Made by a program: the position numbers and the translations under genes
Source of the DNA: Pseudomonas rhodesiae
GTDB taxonomy: Bacteria; Pseudomonadota; Gammaproteobacteria; Pseudomonadales; Pseudomonadaceae
DNA: 64,000 nucleotides
Direction of reading: 5' to 3'
NCBI RefSeq assembly: GCF_007858255.1
Contig: NZ_VFEU01000003.1
Location: forward strand, 124,001 to 188,000
Part shown: in pieces, positions 42,494-52,287 of the stretch
Numbering within the stretch: position 1 is the first letter of the stretch
How the letters are laid out: the number at the start of each line of letters is the position of its first letter
Notes under the pieces: model-generated
What the model was told of the DNA's origin: nothing
Database searches by the model: none
What the model saw: only the letters and a program-made list of their open reading frames with translations

Positions 42494-43369
42494 ATGACAC
42501 CTATATTCGCGCACACGTCCTCACCGGCTCAGGCGCCCGGCCTGCCTGACCGAGCCGGGCTGGGGCTGAAACACGAGCACTTCATCGAAGTGCTCGAAAC
42601 CTCCCCCGACCTCGGTTTTTTTGAAGTACACGCCGAGAACTACATGATGGCCGGCGGCCCGTTTCATCATTATTTGGGGCTGATCCGCGACCAGTACCCG
42701 CTGTCCTTGCACGGCGTGGGCCTGTCCATCGGCGGCGAAGGTTCGCTCAATCGCGAGCACCTGGCGCGCTTGGCCGCACTGATCGAGCGCTATCAACCTC
42801 AAGCCTTTTCCGAACACCTGGCTTGGTCCAGTCATGGCTCGGTGTTTCTCAATGACCTGCTGCCACTGGCTTACGACAGCGCCACCCTGCACCGCGTCTG
42901 TGAACATATTGACCAGGTACAAAGCACACTCAAGCGGCCCATGCTGCTGGAAAACCCATCGACTTATCTGCAATTGGAGCGTTCCACCCTGGCTGAAACC
43001 GACTTCATCACCGAGGTCATCCGTCGCACCGGTTGTGGGCTGCTGTTGGACGTCAACAATGTCTACGTCTCATGCATCAACCACCAACGTGATCCGTCTG
43101 CCTACATCGATGCACTGCCATTACAGGCCGTGGGCGAGATTCATCTGGCCGGGTTTGCCGAAGACAGCGACAGCCTCGGCGATCGCCTGCTGATCGACGA
43201 TCACGGCGCGCCCGTCGATAACGCCGTGTGGCAGTTGTATGAACAGGTGCTGGCGCGCATCGGCCCGATACCGACACTGATCGAACGCGATAATCAGGTG
43301 CCCGCATTGTCGGTGCTGCTGGCTGAAGCCCAGCATGCCGATTGGCTGTTAACGCAGGTGCGCCCATGA
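42494..43369 (+). CDS. bufB: DUF692 multinuclear iron oxidase BufB (MNIO family)
   Basis: This 291-residue TIM-barrel enzyme of the MNIO/DUF692 family is predicted to modify Cys residues in BufA1. Metal ligand blocks are visible: [10 protein letters not shown] near residue 40, [10 protein letters not shown] near 75, [11 protein letters not shown] near 107, [10 protein letters not shown] near 148, [10 protein letters not shown] near 182 and GEIHLAGF near 212. Acidic and His residues of these blocks coordinate iron in known members. It lies 26 bp after bufA1 and overlaps bufC by 4 bases. Confidence 0.93.
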   Translation: MTPIFAHTSSPAQAPGLPDRAGLGLKHEHFIEVLETSPDLGFFEVHAENYMMAGGPFHHYLGLIRDQYPLSLHGVGLSIGGEGSLNREHLARLAALIERYQPQAFSEHLAWSSHGSVFLNDLLPLAYDSATLHRVCEHIDQVQSTLKRPMLLENPSTYLQLERSTLAETDFITEVIRRTGCGLLLDVNNVYVSCINHQRDPSAYIDALPLQAVGEIHLAGFAEDSDSLGDRLLIDDHGAPVDNAVWQLYEQVLARIGPIPTLIERDNQVPALSVLLAEAQHADWLLTQVRP

Positions 43370-44142
43370 GCCATCAAGCCACCTTCGCCAAGGCCTTGCT
43401 GGCGCCCGGCCAAATCTGTCCAGACGGCCTGTTCAGTGGCAACGGCGCCGACCCGGCCAGCCGTTTCGCGGTGCATCGCAACACAGTGCACAACGGGTTG
43501 ATCAACGCGCTGGCAGTGGCGTACCCGGTGACGCAGCTCCTGGTGGGCGAAGCGTTCTTTCGAGCCATGGCCGGTCTTTACGTGCAGGCGTGCCCGCCCA
43601 CCAGCCCGCTGATCAGCGAATACGGCAGCACATTCGCCGACTTTATCCAGGGCTTCGAACCGGCGGCGAGCGTGCCTTACCTGGCGGATATCGCACGCTT
43701 GGAACGCCTGCGGGTCCGCGCGTACCACGCCGCCGATGACCGCCCGCTGGAGCCGCACACCGTACTTGCTGCCCTGCAGGCCCGCGCCGACCTCGGCACG
43801 GTGCGCCTACGGCTGCACCCCAGCGTCGCCACCATGGCGTCGGCGTATGCCGTGGTCGCGGTGTGGGCGGCGCATCAGACCGAAGGCGGCCTGGCCGCCC
43901 TTGATCCCGGGCATGCCCAAAGCGCACTGGTCCTGCGCCAGGGCCTGGAAGTCAAAGTGTTCGCCATCGACGCAGGTTCAGTGACCTTTATCCAACGCCT
44001 TGCCCAGGGCGAAGCCTTGCAGACCGCCGTAGAACGGGCCCTGGAGGCCAGCAATGACTTCGACCTGCACCAATGCCTGACGCTGTTAATCAGCCATCAC
44101 GCCATCACTCATTTACACCTGGACTCAAAGGTATCGCCATGA
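43366..44142 (+). CDS. bufC: DUF2063 partner protein BufC
   Basis: This 258-residue partner of the DUF692 enzyme is thought to deliver the precursor peptide. The N-terminal DUF2063 domain ([20 protein letters not shown] near residue 32 and the [13 protein letters not shown] block near 84) is followed by a C-terminal domain ending in a His-rich [13 protein letters not shown] stretch. The start at 43366 overlaps the bufB stop (ATGA), and its own stop overlaps the DoxX start in the same way. Confidence 0.92.
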   Translation: MSHQATFAKALLAPGQICPDGLFSGNGADPASRFAVHRNTVHNGLINALAVAYPVTQLLVGEAFFRAMAGLYVQACPPTSPLISEYGSTFADFIQGFEPAASVPYLADIARLERLRVRAYHAADDRPLEPHTVLAALQARADLGTVRLRLHPSVATMASAYAVVAVWAAHQTEGGLAALDPGHAQSALVLRQGLEVKVFAIDAGSVTFIQRLAQGEALQTAVERALEASNDFDLHQCLTLLISHHAITHLHLDSKVSP

Positions 44143-44624
44143 ACACCAGCACACAGTGCCTGATCAAACGGGCCATCCAGCTTTTTGAACAAATCCCTTA
44201 CAGCCTGATCGCCTTCCTCGCGCGTTTTTCCATCGCCGCCGTGTTCTGGAAATCCGGGCAGACCAAGGTCCAGGGTTTTGCCATTGACCTGATCAACGGC
44301 ACCTTCGAGCTGGGAGAGCCGCGCCTGGCGGCTTCGACGCTGCCGCTGTTTCGCAGCGAATACAAGGTGCCATTGCTGTCGCCGGAAGTGGCCGCGCACC
44401 TGGCCGCCTTCGCCGAGCATTTTTTCCCACTGCTGATACTGCTGGGATTGGCCACGCGGTTCTCCGCACTGGCCCTGATCGGCATGACCCTGGTGATTCA
44501 ACTGTTCGTCTACCCGGACGCTTATCCAACCCACGGCACCTGGCTCACCGTACTTTTGCTGCTGGTTGCCAAGGGGCCGGGGCGTCTGTCCATCGATCAC
44601 CTGATCGCACGGCGCTACCGTTAA
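44139..44624 (+). CDS. DoxX-family membrane protein of the bufferin operon
   Basis: This 161-residue inner-membrane protein has about four helices. The N-terminal FLARFSIAAVFWKSGQTKV and LLILLGLATRFSALALIGMT segments are typical of DoxX proteins found after DUF2282/DUF692/DUF2063 genes. Its role may be in electron transfer or export of the modified peptide; this is not established. Its stop codon overlaps the stop of the convergent LysR gene (shared TTAA). Confidence 0.88.
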   Translation: MNTSTQCLIKRAIQLFEQIPYSLIAFLARFSIAAVFWKSGQTKVQGFAIDLINGTFELGEPRLAASTLPLFRSEYKVPLLSPEVAAHLAAFAEHFFPLLILLGLATRFSALALIGMTLVIQLFVYPDAYPTHGTWLTVLLLLVAKGPGRLSIDHLIARRYR

Positions 44625-45529
44625 AGCCGGTCCAGAGCCTCGCCGCTGCGCTTGAACCACTCCACCAGGTAATCGGCCAGCACCTGGGTGCGGCGCGGCA
44701 GGCCGCCCTGGTAAGGGTGAACCAGATACATCGGCTGACTTCGCGTTTGATAATCGCGCAACAGCCAGCGTAAACGTCCGTCAGCCAGCTCTGCCGGCAG
44801 CACGTAGGACGGCAGACGGGCGATCCCCGCCCCCACCAGCGCGGCTTTTTTCAGCAGGTTGTAGTGATTGGAGGCGAAGGTGCCGCTGACCCGTACCCGC
44901 AGCAATTCGTGTTGCTGGTGGTACAGCCACTCTTCGCGGCCGCTGTAGTGGCTGTTGAGCAGGCAACGGTGCGTGGCCAAGTCCGCCGGAGTTCGCGGTT
45001 CGCCGTGCCGTTCCAGGTAGGCCGGGCTGGCGCAGGTCATTTCGTGCCAGGCCAGCAACGGTTTGGCGACAAGGCGCTCATCTTCAATCGCCCCCGAGCG
45101 CACCCCCAGATCGAAACCGTCCCGGGCCAGGTCCCGGTAGCGGTTGTTCAGCTCCAGCTCGATCTGGACCTGCGGATAGCGCTCAGTGAACTCCAGCAGC
45201 ACGCCATCGAAAAAGGTTTCCCCCAGGGAAACCGGCACCGTCATGCGCACCGGCCCCGCCAGGTCGTCCTTGAGTCGCGCCAGGGCCTGACGCGCCCGCT
45301 CCACCTGCACCACCAAGGCCTGGGCCTGAGGTAGCAACGCCGCGCCGGCGGCCGTCAGGCTGAGCCGGCGGGTGGTGCGGTGCAGCAACACCACGCTGAA
45401 CTGCGCTTCGAGCTGGCTGATGCGCTTGGACAGTTGCCCCTTGCTGCAACCCAGTTGTTCGGCTGCCAACGTAAAACTGCCCGCTTCGATCAACACGGCG
45501 AAGGCCGCCAGGTCATCCATTTCGCTCAT
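44621..45529 (-). CDS. LysR-family transcriptional regulator (CrgA/DsdC-like subgroup)
   Basis: The 302-residue protein has an N-terminal helix-turn-helix (MDDLAAFAVLIEAGSFTLAA, then GCSKGQLSKRISQLEAQF) and a C-terminal effector domain. It belongs to the large group that represses or activates a divergent oxidoreductase gene. Here a short-chain dehydrogenase gene starts 104 bp away on the other strand, so that gene is the probable target. The start at 45529 follows GGAAACAATCC. The inducer is unknown. Confidence 0.9.
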   Translation of the reverse strand: MSEMDDLAAFAVLIEAGSFTLAAEQLGCSKGQLSKRISQLEAQFSVVLLHRTTRRLSLTAAGAALLPQAQALVVQVERARQALARLKDDLAGPVRMTVPVSLGETFFDGVLLEFTERYPQVQIELELNNRYRDLARDGFDLGVRSGAIEDERLVAKPLLAWHEMTCASPAYLERHGEPRTPADLATHRCLLNSHYSGREEWLYHQQHELLRVRVSGTFASNHYNLLKKAALVGAGIARLPSYVLPAELADGRLRWLLRDYQTRSQPMYLVHPYQGGLPRRTQVLADYLVEWFKRSGEALDRL

Positions 45530-45633
45530 GGATTGTTTCCATTTGAAAACCAAAAGTTGCCTATTAGCGCGTTTATCCCATGCAAAAGCCAGCCTAGACT
45601 GGCCCTTCAATCAGCCCTTTAAGGAATAGCAAC

Positions 45634-46233
45634 ATGAAAATCCTATTGATTGGCGCCAACGGCACCGTCGGTTCAGCCGTCAAGGCGGAGCTGGCTCAGC
45701 GTCACGAGGTGATCAGCATCGGTCGCAACAGCGGCGATTTCCAGGTGGACATCAGCGACAGCGCTTCCATCCGCAAGCTGTTCGAACAGACCGGCAACTT
45801 CGACGCCCTGATCTGCGCCGCCGGCAGCGTGAACTTCGTGGCGCTGGGCGAGATGCAGGACAGCGACTTCGAACTGGGCCTGCGTGACAAGCTCATGGGC
45901 CAGGTCAATCTGCTGCTGATCGGCCGCGAGTACGCCAACGATGGCGCCTCCTTTACGTTCACCAGCGGCATTCTCAACCGCGACCCGATTCGTACCGGCG
46001 CTTCGGCGGCCTTGGTCAACGGCGCAATCGATGGGTTTGTCAAAGCCGCCGCGATCGAATTGCCGCGCGGTCTGCGCGTCAACTCCGTGAGCCCGACGGT
46101 GCTGGTGGAAGCCATGGGCAGCTATGCGCCGTACTTCCGTGGCTACAAGCCGGTCACCGGTGCCGACGTGGCATTGGCCTACGCAAAAAGTGTCGAAGGC
46201 TTGCAGACCGGCCAGACCTTTATCGTGGGTTGA
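45634..46233 (+). CDS. Short-chain dehydrogenase-like protein, atypical active site
   Basis: The 199-residue Rossmann-fold protein has the NAD(P) motif GANGTVGS near residue 8 and the CAAGSVNF block near 66. The normal SDR catalytic YxxxK is not visible: where Tyr is expected the sequence reads RTGASAALVNGAIDGFVKAA. It may use another mechanism or only bind cofactor. AAGGAATAGC precedes the ATG. It is divergent from a LysR gene, a common arrangement for inducible dehydrogenases. Confidence 0.82.
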   Translation: MKILLIGANGTVGSAVKAELAQRHEVISIGRNSGDFQVDISDSASIRKLFEQTGNFDALICAAGSVNFVALGEMQDSDFELGLRDKLMGQVNLLLIGREYANDGASFTFTSGILNRDPIRTGASAALVNGAIDGFVKAAAIELPRGLRVNSVSPTVLVEAMGSYAPYFRGYKPVTGADVALAYAKSVEGLQTGQTFIVG

Positions 46234-46328
46234 CTGTAGTGTCTGTCAGAACTGCCTGAAGCTGGCGAGTGGGCTTGTGATGCAACGCCAGCCTGCGTAA
46301 CGTGACGGCACTTGCCTGGAGACCCTTT

Positions 46329-47000
46329 ATGCGTGCCGCCCGTACCTTTGCCCTGTTCGCCTTGCTTCCTTTGTTCGCCGCTTGCCAGATGTTTGAAAGC
46401 GAGCCAGCCAAACCCTCCCTTGCCGGGTTGACCCGCATGCAGGGCGAACTCACGGCCGATGGCGGCAAACTGCTGTTCCAGCCGTGCAACGACAAGCGCA
46501 ACTACGTGGTCAAGGACACCGGCGGTACCAGTATCCTGCAGGAAGCGGCAGCGCTGGCCGGGCAGCAAGGGGCGTTGTTTGCCGACTTGCGTGGCAAGTT
46601 TACCGGCGTGGCGTCCGGCGCCCAGGGCGAAGTGGAGCTGCAGCAGCTGTATCGCGTGGAACGTTCCACCGACGCCTGCAACGACCCGGACTTCAAACGC
46701 ATGATCCTGCGCGCCAACGGCCACAAGCCGGCCTGGGCCCTGAACGTGGCGGCCAAGGGCATGGTGCTCGAACGCGAAGGCCAACCACCGCTGGCGGTGC
46801 CCTATGTGGAAGAACAGTTGGGCGACGGCCGTTTCAACCTGATGACCGAAGCCAATAACGAACACATCGAACTGTGGGTGGCCCCGCAACGCTGCGTGGA
46901 CAGCGTCAGCGGTAGCCTGCAGCACATGAGCGCCGAATTGCGGATCAACGGTAAAGTCCAGCGTGGCTGCGCGGCTTTCGGCGGTTCACGGGACGATTGA
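46329..47000 (+). CDS. Lipoprotein with COG3650-like domain
   Basis: The 223-residue predicted outer-membrane lipoprotein has a signal peptide (RTFALFALLPLFAAC, with lipobox FAAC). The mature part contains an N-terminal region with KLLFQPCNDKRNYVVKD and a duplicated-looking C-terminal stretch ending RGCAAFG. Four further Cys could form two disulfides. Similar proteins are annotated as COG3650 family; the function is not known. The start at 46329 gives the lipobox, whereas the upstream in-frame ATG adds nine polar residues. Confidence 0.75.
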   Translation: MRAARTFALFALLPLFAACQMFESEPAKPSLAGLTRMQGELTADGGKLLFQPCNDKRNYVVKDTGGTSILQEAAALAGQQGALFADLRGKFTGVASGAQGEVELQQLYRVERSTDACNDPDFKRMILRANGHKPAWALNVAAKGMVLEREGQPPLAVPYVEEQLGDGRFNLMTEANNEHIELWVAPQRCVDSVSGSLQHMSAELRINGKVQRGCAAFGGSRDD

Positions 47001-47106
47001 TCGGCGCCCGCGCTGTTTTAGCATGACGGGATACCCAGGTTGGGGCTTATAATCGCCGGTTTGCAAAACCGCCGGCCATACCAGACGCCGCACACCGGAT
47101 CCCGTC

Positions 47107-48723
47107 ATGTTACGAATCACCGAACTCAAGCTGCCCATCGACCATCCCGAAGAAGACCTGCGGCCTGCCATCGTGCAGCGCCTGGGCATCGCCAGTGATG
47201 ACCTGCTCGATTTCACCCTCTTCAAACGCAGCTACGATGCGCGCAAGAAATCGTCGGAACTGTGCTTTATTTACACCATCGACCTGACCGTCAAAGGTGA
47301 CGAAACCGCGCTACTGCGCAAGTTTGCCGATGACCGCAACGTCAACCCGGCGCCGGACGTCAGCTACAAAGTGGTCGGCCATGCCCCAGCCGATCTGGTG
47401 GAGCGGCCAGTGGTGGTCGGGTTCGGCCCATGCGGCATCTTTGCCGGGCTATTGCTGGCGCAGATGGGCTTCAAACCGATCATCCTCGAACGCGGCAAGG
47501 AAGTGCGCCAACGCACCAAGGACACCTGGGGCCTATGGCGCAAAAGCGTGCTCAACCCCGAGTCCAACGTGCAGTTCGGTGAAGGCGGCGCCGGGACGTT
47601 TTCCGACGGCAAGCTGTACAGCCAGATCAAAGACCCGCAGTTCCACGGCCGCAAAGTGCTGCACGAGTTCGTCAAGGCCGGTGCGCCGGAAGAGATCCTC
47701 TACGTCAGCAAGCCCCATATCGGCACCTTCCGCCTGACCGGCGTGGTGGAAAATATGCGTCAGCAGATCATCGCCCTCGGCGGTGAAGTGCGCTTCGAGC
47801 AACGGGTGACCGACGTGCTGATCGAAGACGGCCAACTGAACGGCGTGGTGCTCGATGGCGGCGAGCAGATTTTGTCCAAGCATGTGATCCTCGCCCTCGG
47901 CCACAGCGCCCGCGATACGTTCCGCATGCTGCACAGCCGTGGTGTGTACATGGAAGCCAAGCCGTTTTCGGTGGGCTTTCGTATCGAACACCCGCAGTCG
48001 TTGATCGACGCCGCACGCCTGGGTAAGTACGCCGGTCACCCGAAACTCGGCGCCGCCGACTACAAATTGGTGCACCACGCCAAGAACGGCCGTTCGGTCT
48101 ACAGCTTCTGCATGTGCCCGGGCGGTACGGTGGTCGCCGCTACGTCCGAGCCGCACCGCGTGGTGACCAACGGCATGAGCCAGTACTCGCGTAACGAACG
48201 CAATGCCAACTCCGGCATCGTGGTCGGCATCACGCCGGAAGTGGACTACCCCGGCGGCCCGCTGGCCGGTATCGAGCTGCAGGAGCGCCTGGAATCCCAC
48301 GCTTATGTTCTCGGTGGCAGCAACTACGAGGCACCGGCGCAACTGGTCGGCGACTTCATTGCGGGCAAGCCGTCCACCGCCCTGGGCAGCGTGGAACCGT
48401 CCTACAAACCGGGGGTGTCCCTGGGCGATCTGGCCTTGGCACTGCCGGACTTCGCCATCGAAGCGATTCGGGAAGCGTTGCCGGCGTTCGAGAAGCAGAT
48501 CAAGGGGTACTCGCTGCACGATGCCGTGTTGACCGGTATCGAGACCCGCACCTCATCGCCGCTGCGGATTACTCGTAACGAATCGATGCAGAGCCTGAAC
48601 GTCAAAGGTCTGTTTCCGGCTGGCGAAGGTGCGGGTTATGCCGGCGGGATTCTGTCGGCGGGCGTGGACGGGATCCGGATTGCCGAGGCATTGGCGCGGG
48701 ATATGTTGGCCAGACGGGGATGA
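47107..48723 (+). CDS. NAD(P)/FAD-dependent oxidoreductase (COG2509 family)
   Basis: This 538-residue FAD-dependent dehydrogenase-like protein has an N-terminal DUF-like domain (residues 1-95, beginning MLRITELKLPIDHPEEDLRP). A Rossmann motif GFGPCGIFAGLLLAQMG follows near residue 100 and an FSDGKLYSQIKDPQ block near 165. The C-terminal GEGAGYAGGILSAGVDG FAD motif lies near 505. The substrate is unknown; the family is conserved across bacteria. The start codon is an ATG at 47107 with no clear strong ribosome site. A heptamer repeat lies directly after the stop. Confidence 0.87.
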   Translation: MLRITELKLPIDHPEEDLRPAIVQRLGIASDDLLDFTLFKRSYDARKKSSELCFIYTIDLTVKGDETALLRKFADDRNVNPAPDVSYKVVGHAPADLVERPVVVGFGPCGIFAGLLLAQMGFKPIILERGKEVRQRTKDTWGLWRKSVLNPESNVQFGEGGAGTFSDGKLYSQIKDPQFHGRKVLHEFVKAGAPEEILYVSKPHIGTFRLTGVVENMRQQIIALGGEVRFEQRVTDVLIEDGQLNGVVLDGGEQILSKHVILALGHSARDTFRMLHSRGVYMEAKPFSVGFRIEHPQSLIDAARLGKYAGHPKLGAADYKLVHHAKNGRSVYSFCMCPGGTVVAATSEPHRVVTNGMSQYSRNERNANSGIVVGITPEVDYPGGPLAGIELQERLESHAYVLGGSNYEAPAQLVGDFIAGKPSTALGSVEPSYKPGVSLGDLALALPDFAIEAIREALPAFEKQIKGYSLHDAVLTGIETRTSSPLRITRNESMQSLNVKGLFPAGEGAGYAGGILSAGVDGIRIAEALARDMLARRG

Positions 48724-48724
48724 A

Positions 48725-48773
48725 GCGGCAAGCGGCAAGCGGCAAGCAACAAGCGGTAAGCGGTAAGCGGTAA
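48725..48773 (+). repeat. Seven tandem heptamers (GCGGCAA/GCGGTAA)
   Basis: Three GCGGCAA units, one diverged GCAACAA, then three GCGGTAA units, in perfect 7-bp phase. The array starts directly after the stop of the oxidoreductase and lies 30 bp from the end of the convergent gene. This slippage-prone repeat would differ in copy number between strains. Confidence 0.9.
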
Positions 48774-48803
48774 GTGCGTCTGCTCTGACTTGCCGCTGCT
48801 CTC

Positions 48804-49898
48804 TTAAATATTCGCCCGCAGTACGCTGGCGGGCAGCGGTTCGCCGCGCTCCACACTGGCGGCAACGGCCGATATCAAGGCGTCCAGTGCATAGCCCTGC
48901 CCCGCCAGCCACGCCTGATCGTAATACGTGGTGGCGTAGCGCTCGCCCCCATCGCACAAAATCGCCACGATCGAGCCAGACTCCCCCGCCGCTTTCATCT
49001 GCTGCGCGGCCATCAGCGCGCCAATCAGATTGGTCCCACTGGAACCCCCTACCCGTCGCCCCAGGCGCTCGGCCAAGTAATGCATCGCGGCCAAGGACAG
49101 CGCATCCGGCACTTTGACCATCGCGTCGATGACTTTCGGTAGAAACGACGCTTCCACTCGTGGCCGGCCGATGCCTTCGATGCGCGAACCGCAATCCAGG
49201 CGCAGGCTGGCGTCGCCGCTCTGATAGAAGTCGAAGAACACCGAGCGTTCGGCATCGGCGCATAACACGCGGGTGCAATGCTGGCGATAGCGCACATAAC
49301 GCCCCAGGGTGGCGGTGGTGCCGCCGGTGCCGGGGCTGGAAATCAGCCAGCTCGGCTCGGGGTGCTGCTCGAAGCGCATCTGCTGGAAGATCGACTCGGC
49401 AATGTTGTTGTTCGCGCGCCAGTCGGTGGCACGCTCGGCATAGGTGAACTGGTCCATGAAGTGACCGCCGCTTTCCTGCGCCAGGCGTTCGGACTCGGCG
49501 TAAATCTGGGTCGGATCCTGCACCAAATGGCTCTTGCCACCGTAGAACGCGATCTGCGCGATTTTTTCCTGGGAGGTGGTGGCGGGCATGACCGCAATGA
49601 ACGGCAAGCCGAGCAGCCGCGCAAAGTACGCCTCCGAAATCGCCGTGGAGCCGCTGGACGCTTCGATCACCGGCGCGCCCGGTTTGAGCCAGCCGTTACA
49701 CAACGCATACAGAAACAACGAGCGCGCCAAGCGATGCTTCAGGCTGCCGGTGGGGTGGCTGGACTCATCCTTGAAGTACAACTCGATCCCCGGCAAGCCC
49801 GGTAACGGCAGGGGAATCAGGTGGGTGTCGGCGCTGCGCTGGAAATCCGCTTCAATGATGCGAATGGCTTCGCGGGCCCAGGGGCGTTGGTCACTCAT
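48804..49898 (-). CDS. PLP-dependent cysteine synthase-family enzyme
   Basis: The 364-residue fold-type II PLP enzyme is related to cysteine synthase. The PLP lysine lies in [13 protein letters not shown] near residue 53, the substrate loop in [13 protein letters not shown] near 88, and the phosphate-binding loop [10 protein letters not shown] near 195. The C-terminus has the motif [15 protein letters not shown]. It differs from CysK in these contexts, so the reaction may be on a modified cysteine or serine derivative. A GAGAG site precedes the ATG at 49898. It is monocistronic and divergent from nhaA. Confidence 0.85.
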   Translation of the reverse strand: MSDQRPWAREAIRIIEADFQRSADTHLIPLPLPGLPGIELYFKDESSHPTGSLKHRLARSLFLYALCNGWLKPGAPVIEASSGSTAISEAYFARLLGLPFIAVMPATTSQEKIAQIAFYGGKSHLVQDPTQIYAESERLAQESGGHFMDQFTYAERATDWRANNNIAESIFQQMRFEQHPEPSWLISSPGTGGTTATLGRYVRYRQHCTRVLCADAERSVFFDFYQSGDASLRLDCGSRIEGIGRPRVEASFLPKVIDAMVKVPDALSLAAMHYLAERLGRRVGGSSGTNLIGALMAAQQMKAAGESGSIVAILCDGGERYATTYYDQAWLAGQGYALDALISAVAASVERGEPLPASVLRANI

Positions 49899-50116
49899 CG
49901 GGGGTGATCTCTCAAGGATTTTGAACGCAATCTTAGGATGTTTCCTACACTCCACACAGATACAGTGAGGACGCAATCAGACACACAATTGCTAGTGTTT
50001 GGCGCGATGCCTTTGTCGACCGCTGTTTATAACAAATAAGAATATAACTTTTGTTTTAACAACTATCGGTACGGGTTAGGGTAGCCACCTATTGAACTTG
50101 GATTGGAGAGCATCCC

Positions 50117-51292
50117 TTGGCTCTGCGTAGCACGTTTACCCGTTTCTTTCAGCTCGAAGCCGCCAGTGGCCTGCTGCTGATCGCCGCTGCGGCGTTGGCG
50201 CTGATCGTCAACAACTCGCCGTTGTCGCACCTTTACGCCGCGTTTCTCGACGTGCCCGTGGTGGCGCAGGTCGGTGCCTTGCAAATCGCCAAGCCGGCCC
50301 TGCTGTGGATCAACGACGGCCTGATGGCCCTGTTCTTCCTGCTGATCGGCCTTGAGGTCAAGCGCGAGCTGCTCGACGGCCACCTGTCCAAGCCCTCCCA
50401 AGTGGTGCTGCCGGGCGCCGCGGCGATTGGCGGCATGGTGGTGCCGGCGCTGATTTACTGGGCCATTAACAAGGACTACCCCGCGGCACTTTCTGGCTGG
50501 GCGATCCCGATGGCCACCGACATTGCCTTCGCCCTCGGCGTACTGGCCCTGCTCGGCAAGCGTGTACCGGTGTCGTTGAAACTGTTTTTGATGACCTTGG
50601 CCATCATTGATGACCTGGGTGCGATCATTGTGATCGCCGTGTTCTATTCCACCGACCTGTCCGGTGCCGCCCTGGCCGGTGCGGGCGCATGCCTGTTGGC
50701 GTTGATTGCGATGAACCGTCTGGGGGTGATCAAGCTCGCGCCTTACCTGATCGTCGGGCTGATCCTATGGGTATGCGTACTCAAGAGCGGCGTGCACGCC
50801 ACGCTGGCCGGTGTGACCCTGGCATTCTGCATTCCGATGCGCACCAAGAACGCCGAGCCTTCGCCGCTGCTGACCCTGGAACACGCCCTGCACCCGTGGG
50901 TGGCCTACGGCATTCTGCCGCTATTCGCCTTTGCCAACGCTGGCGTCTCCCTCACAGGTGTCAGCCTGGAAAGCTTTACCCACCATGTGCCGATGGGCAT
51001 CGCCACCGGGCTGTTGATCGGTAAGACCGTCGGCGTGTTCGGCTTGACCTGGCTGGCCATCAAAACCGGCCTGGCCGCGCTGCCGGAAGGGGCCAACTGG
51101 GGCCAGGTATTCGGTGTGGCGATCCTGTGCGGTATCGGCTTCACCATGAGCCTGTTCGTCGGCTCCCTGGCGTTCGTACCAGGGGCCAGCGAGTTTGCCG
51201 GTGAAGACCGCATGGGCATTCTGACCGGGTCGATCCTGGCGGCCTGCATCGGCTATGCCGTGACCGCGATGGCGAGCCGCAAGAAAGCCTGA
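50117..51292 (+). CDS. nhaA: Na+/H+ antiporter NhaA
   Basis: This 391-residue inner-membrane exchanger removes sodium and controls internal pH. It has 12 helices with the essential aspartate pair in [20 protein letters not shown] near residue 160, and the helix IV region [10 protein letters not shown] near 140. It starts at TTG (50117) with GGAGAG 6 bases upstream; no in-frame ATG is closer. A perfect terminator follows. The gene stands alone. Confidence 0.96.
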   Translation: MALRSTFTRFFQLEAASGLLLIAAAALALIVNNSPLSHLYAAFLDVPVVAQVGALQIAKPALLWINDGLMALFFLLIGLEVKRELLDGHLSKPSQVVLPGAAAIGGMVVPALIYWAINKDYPAALSGWAIPMATDIAFALGVLALLGKRVPVSLKLFLMTLAIIDDLGAIIVIAVFYSTDLSGAALAGAGACLLALIAMNRLGVIKLAPYLIVGLILWVCVLKSGVHATLAGVTLAFCIPMRTKNAEPSPLLTLEHALHPWVAYGILPLFAFANAGVSLTGVSLESFTHHVPMGIATGLLIGKTVGVFGLTWLAIKTGLAALPEGANWGQVFGVAILCGIGFTMSLFVGSLAFVPGASEFAGEDRMGILTGSILAACIGYAVTAMASRKKA

Positions 51293-51312
51293 TTACCCAA
51301 GTACACGGCGCA

Positions 51313-51349
51313 CAAAAAACCCCAACCGGTGACCCGGTTGGGGTTTTTC
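51313..51349 (+). terminator. Intrinsic terminator between nhaA and slyB
   Basis: The stem AACCCCAACCGG / CCGGTTGGGGTT has a TGAC loop, with A-run before and T-run after. It is a bidirectional rho-independent terminator for two convergent genes. Confidence 0.93.
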
Positions 51350-51368
51350 TTTACCGCCTGATTAACCC

Positions 51369-51833
51369 TTAGCGGGTAACGCGGCTGGTACCGTCAACAG
51401 TCATGATGCGCACACGGTCGCCGATGCGGAAGATTTCATTTTCCTGCACGGCCTGGACGTAGGCGCGCATGCTGCCATCGTCTTCGCGCACGGTGATTTC
51501 GACACCTTGGGTACGGGTCAGACCTTCTTCGGTGGCCGAACCCAACAGGCCGCCGGCCACAGCACCGATCACCGCCGTGACGATACTGCCGCGACCGCCG
51601 CCGATGGCGCTGCCACCCACGCCGCCGATGACCGCGCCAGCAGCGCCGCCGATAGGGGTTTTGGTGCCTTCGATTTTCACCGGACGCAGGGATTCGATGG
51701 TACCCATGCGAACGGTCTGTACACGACGCGCTTCATCACGGGAGTACGAGTCGCCGGTCAGACTCGAGGCGCAGCCACCCAACAGCAGAGACAAGGTGGT
51801 AAAGCAGGCAACCAGTAAAACAGACTTACGCAT
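51369..51833 (-). CDS. slyB: Glycine-zipper outer-membrane lipoprotein SlyB
   Basis: This 154-residue SlyB/Pcp-family lipoprotein has lipobox LLGGC near residue 20 after a Sec signal. The core GGAAGAVIGGVGGSAIGGG (near residue 65) and a second glycine-rich stretch form the 2TM glycine zipper that inserts in the outer membrane. A small beta domain follows (VEITVREDDGSMRAYV). The start at 51833 has GGAG 8 bases upstream. SlyB is linked to outer-membrane integrity under PhoPQ control in other species. Confidence 0.92.
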   Translation of the reverse strand: MRKSVLLVACFTTLSLLLGGCASSLTGDSYSRDEARRVQTVRMGTIESLRPVKIEGTKTPIGGAAGAVIGGVGGSAIGGGRGSIVTAVIGAVAGGLLGSATEEGLTRTQGVEITVREDDGSMRAYVQAVQENEIFRIGDRVRIMTVDGTSRVTR

Positions 51834-51990
51834 AGCATCAACTCCAAAGGACAGGTATTCATTAAACGCTGCCGCTTGACGCCTGTCACGGCAAGCCCGG
51901 CAAAAAACTGCTTTCATTCAGCCTGAGTACAGACAGCCTGCACCAGACAACTCGACGAACGGTAGCACTGCCCTCCGTCTCAGGACATCC

Positions 51991-52251
51991 ATGGACTATT
52001 TCATCATTCTAGTCACAACCCTTGCCGGTCTGTATTTCCACGCCTGGCTCTACGTGCGAATCAGGCGCTGGACTGACCGCGACCTGGCACTGTCGATGGC
52101 CGGTGACGATCCGCACAAACGCAGTTTTATGCTGCAGCAGCTGGAAAGCGCCCGCCAGTTGAAGATCAAACGCCGCGATTTGGCTGACTGGTTGAAGAAC
52201 GCCGCCCAGCGCTACACGCCCGAAGCCTCTTTAACAGAGACTGCGGGGTGA
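51991..52251 (+). CDS. Conserved hypothetical membrane-anchored protein, 86 aa
   Basis: One N-terminal hydrophobic helix (residues about 3-22) is followed by a charged, probably helical cytoplasmic part (RRWTDRDLALSMAGDDPHKR, then LESARQLKIKRRDLADWLKN). I do not recognise a family. The arrangement suggests a small membrane-tethered adaptor. It is divergent from slyB and convergent with pdxH, and I recall a similar gene in this position in P. aeruginosa. Confidence 0.65.
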   Translation: MDYFIILVTTLAGLYFHAWLYVRIRRWTDRDLALSMAGDDPHKRSFMLQQLESARQLKIKRRDLADWLKNAAQRYTPEASLTETAG

Positions 52252-52287
52252 AGGGCATCATTCAGCGTAAGTGACGAAAGGTGAAGC

